NCBI GenBank assembly: GCA_937880795.1
Contig: CALGRQ010000002.1
Location: 1-18,232 of the forward strand
DNA from: an uncultured Dyadobacter sp.
Lineage (GTDB): Bacteria > Bacteroidota > Bacteroidia > Cytophagales > Spirosomataceae
Length of the DNA stretch: 18,232 nucleotides
Reading direction: 5' to 3'
Shown piece after piece: positions 1 through 6,000 of this stretch. Below the pieces are notes generated by a model. That model searched no databases. It had not been told where the DNA came from and worked only from the letters and a program-made list of their open reading frames with translations. Within the stretch, counting starts at the first letter, position 1. Each line of letters starts with the position of its first letter. Made by a program: the position numbers and the translations under genes.

Positions 1-1
1 C

Positions 2-406
2 GTCAACTGGATCGACAGTACCGTTAAATCCTTAGAAAATGGCTATCGGGCGCAGCGCATGACGCCCCGCAAAACGAAGGGTCAATATTCACAATTGAAT
101 ATAGAACGCATCCACCTGCTCCTGGCGCAAAATATGATTCACCCCCAATTTGAGAAAGCATACCGGGTGATTTGTGACACTCCGTTTGTATATGCCGACG
201 ATGTGCTGCAATCCTTACAAGCAAACGCTGCCGCCTGGGCGTTTTTTCAGGACTTACCCGGCGCATACAAAAGGATTAAGCTCGCCTCCATAGAGCTTGC
301 TCGCGGAGATCAGGAATTGTTTCAAAAGCGACTCAACGCGTTTGTCAAAAGTTGTGCGCAAGGTAAATTATTGGCGCCAAGTGCGGGCATGGAAAAGTAT
401 TATTGA
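2..406 (+). CDS. YdeI/OmpD-associated family protein, 3' part (5' end outside window)
   Basis: The reading frame is open to the left edge, so the start codon lies outside the window. The first visible residues, VNWIDSTVKSLENGY, followed by RMTPRK, match the conserved core of the YdeI/OmpD-associated family (typically WIDG..KSLD....RFTPR), and the next segment (SQLNIERIHLLLAQNMI) fits the family's 'W S..N..R...L...G.M' helix. The C-terminal part (FFQDLPGAYKRIKLASIELARGDQE) resembles the family's usual 'F..LP.S..R..L.WI..A'. About 134 residues are visible; full-length members are about 190. The family is cytoplasmic and has been loosely linked to bacteriocin protection and surface charge, but no biochemical role can be read here. 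The internal ATG at 59 is not the true start, because conserved residues precede it. I am fairly sure of the family and unsure of the function. Confidence 0.72.
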   Translation, partial: VNWIDSTVKSLENGYRAQRMTPRKTKGQYSQLNIERIHLLLAQNMIHPQFEKAYRVICDTPFVYADDVLQSLQANAAAWAFFQDLPGAYKRIKLASIELARGDQELFQKRLNAFVKSCAQGKLLAPSAGMEKYY

Positions 407-526
407 AGAATTGCCGTACTTTTCTTGTAGGGTACTATACCCGGATATCGGCCACAACCATTAGGAATAGTACAGTAGCGACTTATAGCGGTATACTAGT
501 CGTTCACATACGAATCTTATCCTGGA

Positions 527-1795
527 ATGAATACCGAAGCCATACTAAACTACCGCAACGAAGCCTATAAACATTTAACCACCGAGCTACTCCCCTTTTG
601 GGAAACACGCTGTATAGACGCTGTTCATGGGGGCTACATCACTCACTTTGACAAGGACGGAAACGATTCGGGAGAGGATGAGAAATCGCTCATTGCCCAA
701 ACCCGAAATTTATATACCTTCTCGGCGGCGCATCGTGCCGGTTATGGCGACGGACGCTATGCAGCCATTGCCAAACACGGTGTAAACTTCCTGGTCAACC
801 GCATGTGGGATACAGCACACGGTGGTTTTTACTGGATGATGGACCGCGAGGGAAATGTAAAAATAGACGAAAAGATTGTATACGGTCACAGTTTCGCCAT
901 ATATAGCCTCTCTGAATATACCCTGGCCACCGGAGATCCGATTGGGTTGGAATATGCCGAAAAGGTTTTCGACTTACTCCAAAAACACGCCACCGACACC
1001 AACCATGGCGGATATTTTGAAATGTTTCACCGTAATTGGGAGCTTAAAGGAGAAGGTCCTGCCGGTGGAGATCGAAAAACACTGGATGCACACATGCACC
1101 TGATGGAAGCATTCACCACGCTGTATGAGGCCAGTGGCAAGCAGCTACATCGGAGAAAGTTAACCGAAATCATTGAACTGCTGGTACATAAAATCATGCA
1201 TCCTGTTCACGGTACGGGTATACCACAATTTTGGGCAGATTGGACCGTGGCGCCGCAAATCAAGTTCGATATCATTTGGGGATGGGATCGGTTTTCCGAA
1301 GACGGTTTCAAAAGTGCTGCTGAGGATAACACCAGCTACGGCCATAATGTAGAATTTGCCTGGCTATTGATGCACGCACTCGACGTAGCGGATATTCCGT
1401 ACGCCCATTATGGCGACCAGCTTCGCAAATCGTTCAGCCATGCGGTGGATCACGGGGTGGACTGGGAATTTGGCGGCGTGTTTGTAGAGGGTTCGCACGA
1501 TGGCCCCGTGTACGATCGCGAAAAGGAATTTTGGCAACAAGCCGAAGTGCTCATCGGATTTCTGGATGCATATAGAATTTATGCTGATGAAAAATACCTG
1601 CAAGCATATGCAAGTACGCACCGGTTTGTATTCGACAAAATGATCCAGCATGAAGTGGGTGAATGGCTGCCGCTACTCACTCGCCAGGGCGAACCAATAT
1701 GGACGCATATGAGTCATTCCTGGAAAATAAACTACCATACCGTTCGGGCAATGGTGCAGAGCATTATTCGTATGGATAAAATACTGGCAGAATAA
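527..1795 (+). CDS. N-acylglucosamine 2-epimerase family protein, probable cellobiose 2-epimerase
   Basis: A 422-residue (alpha/alpha)6-barrel epimerase of the AGE superfamily, probably cytoplasmic. The family interconverts glucose and mannose at the reducing end of beta-1,4-disaccharides (cellobiose to glucosyl-mannose) or epimerises N-acylglucosamine. Signature segments are present: R60 in QTRNLY, H121 in YGHSFAIY, H191 in AHMHLMEAF, H273 in SYGHNVEFAWL, QQAEVLIGF near 337-345 and H404 in SWKINYHTVRAM. The 131-residue spacing of H273 and H404 equals that of the catalytic histidine pair reported for cellobiose 2-epimerases (for example H243/H374 in the Ruminococcus albus enzyme). The motifs GGFYWMMDREG and NTSYGHN favour cellobiose 2-epimerase over GlcNAc/ManNAc epimerase. 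There is an apparent insertion of roughly 20 residues between H191 and H273 relative to the R. albus enzyme. No beta-mannan phosphorylase lies next to it in this window. I am sure of the superfamily and moderately sure of the substrate class. Confidence 0.88.
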   Translation: MNTEAILNYRNEAYKHLTTELLPFWETRCIDAVHGGYITHFDKDGNDSGEDEKSLIAQTRNLYTFSAAHRAGYGDGRYAAIAKHGVNFLVNRMWDTAHGGFYWMMDREGNVKIDEKIVYGHSFAIYSLSEYTLATGDPIGLEYAEKVFDLLQKHATDTNHGGYFEMFHRNWELKGEGPAGGDRKTLDAHMHLMEAFTTLYEASGKQLHRRKLTEIIELLVHKIMHPVHGTGIPQFWADWTVAPQIKFDIIWGWDRFSEDGFKSAAEDNTSYGHNVEFAWLLMHALDVADIPYAHYGDQLRKSFSHAVDHGVDWEFGGVFVEGSHDGPVYDREKEFWQQAEVLIGFLDAYRIYADEKYLQAYASTHRFVFDKMIQHEVGEWLPLLTRQGEPIWTHMSHSWKINYHTVRAMVQSIIRMDKILAE

Positions 1796-2057
1796 GTTGA
1801 ATATCCCCCCTTAACAGGAATATTTTTTACCATTTGCGGAATACATTGCACACTTTGGAATTGTAAAATAGCCGGTATATCCTGATCGTTTACCTGGAAA
1901 TCAACCTCATTATACAAACTGATAATCAGACACTTAAAAAGTATATATAAGCATACAAACCGCTACTTATTAGCTCCACCAGAGGAGACTGGTACAATTT
2001 GTGTTCAAGAGTATACCTAAACCTTGGTACAAGGGCAGTTATACACTTTAAAACCAA

Positions 2058-2261
2058 ATGATTATGAGTGCATTCACGCAACAGGTAAAAGGAAACTGGA
2101 ACGAGTTAAAGGGAAAATTAAAGCAGCAGTATGCCGACCTGACCGACGACGACTTGCTTTACGAAGAAGGTAAAGAAGAAGAACTATTGGGAAAACTTCA
2201 AAAGAAGCTAGGTAAAACAAGAGAAGAAGTGGAAAGCGAAGTGAGTAGCTGGACAAAATAA
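2058..2261 (+). CDS. CsbD family stress-response protein
   Basis: A small, charged, helical protein of 67 residues (65 if the in-frame ATG at 2064 is used). The pattern QQVKGNWNELKGKLKQQYADLTDDDLLYEEGKEEELLGKLQKKLGKTREEVE fits CsbD/YjbJ, where two helices are joined by the conserved 'LTDDDL...G....L.G.LQ...G.....' segment. CsbD-like proteins are general-stress proteins (sigmaB-controlled in Bacillus, abundant in stationary phase in E. coli) without a defined biochemical activity. The gene looks monocistronic: 262 bp of non-coding DNA precede it and a strong intrinsic terminator follows about 20 bp after the stop codon. No clear Shine-Dalgarno sequence precedes either ATG, so the exact start is uncertain. 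I am confident of the family. Confidence 0.87.
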   Translation: MIMSAFTQQVKGNWNELKGKLKQQYADLTDDDLLYEEGKEEELLGKLQKKLGKTREEVESEVSSWTK

Positions 2262-2280
2262 TGAGCAGCAACTCATGATA

Positions 2281-2326
2281 CCAAAAGCCTGTGCAACAAA
2301 GTTGTGCGGGCTTTTTTGGTTTTTTT
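2281..2326 (+). terminator. Intrinsic terminator after csbD
   Basis: The arms at 2283-2297 and 2301-2315 form a 15-bp stem (12 Watson-Crick and 3 G-U pairs) around the loop AAA. The stem is followed by an almost uninterrupted T run at 2312-2326. It lies 20 bp after the CsbD stop codon and before the next start at 2389. Confidence 0.88.
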
Positions 2327-2388
2327 GTAGTAAAATACCGACTTTGTATACTTTGTTATACAATTCCTACCCTTGATATTTTACTTGA

Positions 2389-3399
2389 ATGATCCTTACA
2401 AAAGAAACTCCTGTTGCCGTTGTCGGTCTAGGTTTAATGGGTTGCAGTATCGTTACCTGCATGCTCCTTGCCGGACATCCGGTGGTTGCGGTGGCGCCGG
2501 TAAGCGTTGATTTACTGCACGCCGAAAACCGAATCAAAACACATTTACAAAAGTCGTTCGATAATGAGCTTGTTCAGCACGAACCGGAACATTACCTGAA
2601 AAATTTACAGATTACTGAGGATTATGCACTCCTCAAAGATTGCAAATTGGTGATTGAGTGCACCTTGGAAAATATTGAAATCAAAGAAGCGGTCTTCAAA
2701 AAGATTGAAGCGGTGATTAGTCCCGAAGCTTTGCTAACCAGCAATACTTCGGCCATTCCAATCAGTACGCTCCAAAAACTGGTAAAGCATCAGGAGCGCT
2801 TTTTAGGCTTGCACTGGGCTGAACCAGCCCATACCACCCGTTTTTTGGAGATAATTTGTGGTGACAACACCGATATCAAAAACGGAGAATATTTATACGA
2901 GCTATCGCACCATTGGCAAAAAGAGCCTATACTGGTCAGGAAAGACATTGCCGGTTTCATTTGCAACCGATTGATGTACGCCATGTACCGCGAGGCAATC
3001 AGTTTGGTAGAAAATGGCTATGCTACGGTAGAGGATGTGGACCGCTCTTGCCGGAATAATGCGGGCTATTTTATGACCTTTGTGGGTATTTTCCGCTGGA
3101 TGGACCTCACCGGTGTACCTGCATACCATGCCGTGATGCAGCAGTTGTTACCTACACTCAACAACAGTACCGACGTCCCTGAACTTATTGATAAAATTGT
3201 ACGTGAAGGCGGTAAAGGCGTTGCCAATGACCACGGGTTTTATGATTACGAACCGGGGGAAGGGAAATTGTGGACCGAAACCTTCAATAAATTTACCTAT
3301 GAAGTTAGAGAGCTCGCCATGCGGTATCCGCATGACGTAGTCAGACAAAAATATATAGAACAAAAGGCTTCACAGGCTTCGGAAGAAGCGCCCCAATAA
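2389..3399 (+). CDS. 3-hydroxyacyl-CoA dehydrogenase family protein (NAD-dependent)
   Basis: A 336-residue, probably cytoplasmic NAD-dependent dehydrogenase. The N-terminal Rossmann domain has GLGLMG at residues 13-18, followed by SNTSAIPIS (118-126) and GLHWAEPAHTTRFLEII (140-156). The C-terminal helical domain contains GFICNRLMYAMYREAISLVENGYATVEDVD (189-218). H142 and E154 are 12 residues apart, the same spacing as the catalytic His/Glu pair of mammalian short-chain HAD (158/170), and N193 matches its conserved Asn, so the active site looks intact. The usual HFFNP motif is replaced by HWAEP. The family also includes L-gulonate 3-dehydrogenase, lambda-crystallin-like and carnitine dehydrogenases. 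No thiolase or enoyl-CoA hydratase adjoins it, so a role in fatty-acid beta-oxidation is not supported by context. The true substrate could be another 3-hydroxy acid. No Shine-Dalgarno sequence is evident. Confidence 0.82.
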   Translation: MILTKETPVAVVGLGLMGCSIVTCMLLAGHPVVAVAPVSVDLLHAENRIKTHLQKSFDNELVQHEPEHYLKNLQITEDYALLKDCKLVIECTLENIEIKEAVFKKIEAVISPEALLTSNTSAIPISTLQKLVKHQERFLGLHWAEPAHTTRFLEIICGDNTDIKNGEYLYELSHHWQKEPILVRKDIAGFICNRLMYAMYREAISLVENGYATVEDVDRSCRNNAGYFMTFVGIFRWMDLTGVPAYHAVMQQLLPTLNNSTDVPELIDKIVREGGKGVANDHGFYDYEPGEGKLWTETFNKFTYEVRELAMRYPHDVVRQKYIEQKASQASEEAPQ

Positions 3400-3420
3400 G
3401 ATATAATTTTGGAAGATTTG

Positions 3421-3448
3421 GTTGCTGAGGGTATACGCCCTTGGCAAC
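3421..3448. terminator. Possible stem-loop between convergent genes
   Basis: An 11-bp stem (3421-3431 with 3438-3448, including two G-T pairs) with a 6-nt loop lies between the converging stops of the HAD-family gene and the AraC gene. No strong T run follows on either strand, so it is a weak terminator candidate. Confidence 0.35.
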
Positions 3449-3459
3449 TCTAAACGATA

Positions 3460-4344
3460 TTAACCGGCTACTTTGTTTCTAAATTCGCGTTTGTAATCAC
3501 TTGGCGACATTCCGGTAGTTTTCTTGAACACTCGGTTGAAGTTAATGGCGCTATTAAATCCGGTTTTATACGCAATCGTAGAAATGCCGTCGTACTCTCC
3601 ACTGATAATTTTCTTGCAAGCCTCTTTAATCCGAACCTCGTTGAGGAAGGTGTTGTAGGTTTTGCGGGTGTGCTGTTTGAAGTACTTGCAAAAAGCATGT
3701 GGTGTGATGTGCGCCACCGCAGCAATCTTATTTAATGTTATATTTTCGGCAAAATTTTCGAGCGTATAACGGAATATATCGTGCATCCTGCTGCTCTCCG
3801 ATTCCACAGCCGGATGATTAGAAAATCCGGTAGAAAGTGATTTCCAGTTGGTTACTTCCGTCGAGAAATATTGAAAAATTTCCAACAGCGACAACAAACG
3901 TTCCAGATTGGTTTTGTTGGTGATCTTTCGGATCATGCCTGCTACCTGAGCGCTGTGCGCTTCGGGTAATTGCAGTCCCGTCGTACAGGAATCGATAAAC
4001 TTACGTATGGAAACCAGTTCTGGCAAATTGAAAAACGCTTCGGGAATCCGTTCCAGATCAAAAAATATATGAATCGCGTGGGCATTCTGTTTGTCCAGAT
4101 TATCGAAATACGATGGATCTGACTTAAACATATGTGGCTGATTGGCGCCAATCACATATACATCCCCCGACTTAAAAACCTGCGAATAATTACCAGCCAG
4201 GAGCGTTCCCTGCCCTTCAATGATGAGCGTTACCTGCAACTCTTTGTGCCGGTGTAAAAAATTATAAAAGTGAGGCAACAGGTCCTCTTCCACTACAACA
4301 GCGTCTTCTTTGGGTACGGGCGGTGTAAATTGTAGTACTTTCAT
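3460..4344 (-). CDS. AraC family transcriptional regulator with N-terminal cupin domain
   Basis: A 294-residue regulator. The N-terminal part (about 20-95) looks like an AraC-type cupin ligand pocket: HRHKELQVTLIIEGQGTL, then FKSGDVYVIGANQPHMF. The C-terminal 100 residues form the double helix-turn-helix. HTH1 is about 203-222 (LNKIAAVAHITPHAFCKYFK). HTH2 is about 252-275, within the classic ending GFNSAINFNRVFKKTTGMSPSDYKR. The gene lies downstream of proline dehydrogenase on the same strand, separated from it by a terminator and a 240-bp intergenic region, so it has its own promoter. An 11-bp inverted repeat 88-133 bp upstream of the start resembles a motif between the divergent proline genes, which suggests it controls itself and those genes; this is inference. 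AGAAGG lies directly before the ATG. Family assignment is firm; ligand and targets are unknown. Confidence 0.92.
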   Translation of the reverse strand: MKVLQFTPPVPKEDAVVVEEDLLPHFYNFLHRHKELQVTLIIEGQGTLLAGNYSQVFKSGDVYVIGANQPHMFKSDPSYFDNLDKQNAHAIHIFFDLERIPEAFFNLPELVSIRKFIDSCTTGLQLPEAHSAQVAGMIRKITNKTNLERLLSLLEIFQYFSTEVTNWKSLSTGFSNHPAVESESSRMHDIFRYTLENFAENITLNKIAAVAHITPHAFCKYFKQHTRKTYNTFLNEVRIKEACKKIISGEYDGISTIAYKTGFNSAINFNRVFKKTTGMSPSDYKREFRNKVAG

Positions 4345-4431
4345 TTCCTTCTCGGTTTATGGCTATTCTTATGCTATACACCAACTTCATGCCAGCATCT
4401 CTGAATATACCATACATTTCAAAACTTTACC

Positions 4432-4477
4432 AATATTATCATTTAATCAGACTCAATGAAATATGCATGATAATATT
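4432..4477. promoter_or_regulatory. 11-bp inverted repeat upstream of the AraC gene (candidate operator)
   Basis: AATATTATCAT at 4432-4442 and its exact reverse complement ATGATAATATT at 4467-4477 are separated by 24 bp. The repeat lies 88-133 bp upstream of the AraC gene start and downstream of the proline dehydrogenase terminator. The right half reads TGATAATATTTG, differing by one base from TGATAATACTTG at 5852-5863. It is probably a protein-binding site rather than a terminator, because no T run follows it on the AraC-coding strand. Confidence 0.45.
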
Positions 4478-4525
4478 TGTTTATATCTCACTAATAATCT
4501 TTAAAAACTGACGCCTCTTGGACCT

Positions 4526-4555
4526 AAAAAATCCTGCACACTTTCGCATGCAGGA
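4526..4555 (-). terminator. Intrinsic terminator after proline dehydrogenase
   Basis: On the minus strand, a 7-bp perfect stem (TCCTGCA at 4532-4538 with TGCAGGA at 4549-4555) and a 10-nt loop are followed directly by six T (AAAAAA at 4526-4531 on the plus strand). It lies about 30 bp past the proline dehydrogenase stop codon and separates that gene from the downstream AraC gene. Confidence 0.82.
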
Positions 4556-4584
4556 CCTTATTGGAAATATCGTTAGATATACTT

Positions 4585-5787
4585 TTAGAGTCCGCGTCTT
4601 TTCATTTCCGCACCCAGCAAGTACAATTCCCGTCCGGTTTGTCCGGCCACAGAGCTATTTTCTTGCGCTCGTCGCAATAGATATGGAATCACATCCCCGA
4701 CAGTACCATAAGGAAGATACTTGCTCACCCGAAATCCGTATCGGGCCAGGTTAAAAGTGATGTTGTCACTCATGCCATATAACTGAGAGAAAAAAGTTTG
4801 ACCTACCTTATCCGGCTCCGTTTCCAGTAGATCAATGGCCCGCAAATTACTTGCCTCGTTGTGCGTGGCTACCACCGTGGAAATATTTTCTGTATGAATC
4901 AGACAAAATTCCACTGCCTTGTTGAAATCTTCATCGGTGGCAGGTTTATTCGGTTGGATAGGCGACAATACATTCAACTGCTCCGCGCGCGCGCGCTCCT
5001 TCTCCATATAGGCGCCCCGAACCAGTTTCACCCCCAACAAAAAATTCTGGCGTTGGGCAACATCATGACTATGTTTCAAAAACGATAGCCTGTCGTGTCG
5101 ATATAGCTGAATGGTGTTAAAAACCACCACCTGATTTTGGTTATAGGCCTTCATCGCCAGCATCGTGATGGCGTCTATTGTATTTTGTATCCACGACTCC
5201 TCCGCATCAATCAAAACCCCTACGTAATGTTTCATGGCGCTTTCACATATGGCAAACGTCCGCTTGCACACGTTTTCCCACTCCTGCTTTTCCTGAGAAG
5301 ATAAAACGGCGGTATCCACCACAATTCCACCGCGATCAATAGTGATATGGTCATTGAGTTTTTCCAACAAATCAAAACGGGCCAGCGCCGTTATTTTAAG
5401 GCTGATAAAGGGCACACTTTTATGTTGCGAAGCATAGGCAATCACCCTTTCAAATTCCGCTTGGGCATGGTTAAAGTTGGCTTCCCCTTCCTTGGCTTCG
5501 GCACCATAATCCAGAATCACATCTACGCCGTATTTAGCCAGTTTTTCAGCAACAGGGGTCGTTTCAGCCAGTGTTTCACCACCAACAAACTGGCCGTAAA
5601 GCGTGTTCTTGAGAATACCCTGAATAGGTAATCGAAGCTTCATGGCCGCCAATACGACATGCGTCCCCATGGAAGTCAACCAGTTGAAATTCATCATCTT
5701 AAACAACCAGTAAGCCTTACGAAGCTCCCCATCCGATTTATAGGCGAACGCCTGCTTTGAATCCTTAAATATTTCTTTCATAGCCAT
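4585..5787 (-). CDS. putA: Proline dehydrogenase (monofunctional)
   Basis: A 400-residue FAD-dependent proline dehydrogenase, catalysing the first step of proline catabolism (L-proline to 1-pyrroline-5-carboxylate, electrons to quinone). The PRODH barrel spans about residues 85-385. Visible signatures are IDAEE (193-197), GVKLVRGAYMEKER (252-265), FFSQLYGMSDNITFNLA (332-348), KYLPYG (356-361) and RRAQENSS (372-379). The RR..E triad (R372, R373, E376) matches the residues that grip the proline carboxylate in E. coli PutA, and Y360 fits its active-site Tyr. The length fits eukaryote-like monofunctional PRODH, not the fused PutA of about 1,000-1,300 residues. The start at 5787 is supported by AAGGA five bases upstream on the coding strand. 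It is divergent from pruA across 213 bp, so the two enzymes of the pathway share a control region. Confidence 0.95.
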   Translation of the reverse strand: MAMKEIFKDSKQAFAYKSDGELRKAYWLFKMMNFNWLTSMGTHVVLAAMKLRLPIQGILKNTLYGQFVGGETLAETTPVAEKLAKYGVDVILDYGAEAKEGEANFNHAQAEFERVIAYASQHKSVPFISLKITALARFDLLEKLNDHITIDRGGIVVDTAVLSSQEKQEWENVCKRTFAICESAMKHYVGVLIDAEESWIQNTIDAITMLAMKAYNQNQVVVFNTIQLYRHDRLSFLKHSHDVAQRQNFLLGVKLVRGAYMEKERARAEQLNVLSPIQPNKPATDEDFNKAVEFCLIHTENISTVVATHNEASNLRAIDLLETEPDKVGQTFFSQLYGMSDNITFNLARYGFRVSKYLPYGTVGDVIPYLLRRAQENSSVAGQTGRELYLLGAEMKRRGL

Positions 5788-5850
5788 TCAGGTCCTTATT
5801 TTCTTCAAAAATAGATGTAACAAGAATATGAATTTTGCTTTTGGCAATTT

Positions 5851-5872
5851 CTGATAATACTTGGATAATTTG
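5851..5872 (+). promoter_or_regulatory. Candidate AraC-family operator in the divergent proline-gene region
   Basis: CTGATAATACTTG at 5851-5863 matches 11 of 13 bases of ATGATAATATTTG (4467-4479), which lies upstream of the AraC gene. A shortened copy, GATAATTTG, follows at 5864-5872. The position between proline dehydrogenase and pruA suits control of either gene. The assignment rests only on similarity between the two sites. Confidence 0.4.
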
Positions 5873-5900
5873 CGATTAAAGGCAATTGACATACCCCTTT

Positions 5901-5908
5901 TACCTTTG
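5901..5908 (+). promoter_or_regulatory. Putative Bacteroidota -7 box for pruA
   Basis: TACCTTTG matches the Bacteroidota -7 consensus TAnnTTTG and lies 92 bp before the pruA ATG. No well-spaced TTTG -33 element is visible; the nearest TTG (5886-5888) is too close. The promoter is therefore tentative. Confidence 0.3.
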
Positions 5909-6000
5909 ACCTGAAATTAAAGCTTTGTCCCCAAACTAAGCTTTGGAACAATTTCAATAAAAAAAGGTTTTACACAATTAAATCAATAGCACAAATCGAT

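Noticed and set aside
407..526. GGGTA-CTA-TACCC mini-palindrome between the YdeI-like and epimerase genes
   Set aside because: A 5-bp arm with a 3-bp loop and no T run; too small to distinguish from chance.
1800..1828. Weak hairpin (AATATCC / GGAATATT) followed by T6 after the epimerase gene
   Set aside because: The stem has only two G-C pairs and a bulge, so it is too weak to call a terminator with confidence.
4984..4994. Alternating CG run (CGCGCGCGCGC) that might form Z-DNA
   Set aside because: It is short and lies inside proline dehydrogenase, where it encodes Arg-Ala-Arg-Ala in a conserved-length helix; coding explains it.
5806..5813. Minus-strand TATTTTTG (TAnnTTTG-like) box before proline dehydrogenase
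   Set aside because: It would place the transcription start at or inside the AAGGA ribosome site and no -33 element is correctly spaced, so it is probably chance in AT-rich DNA.
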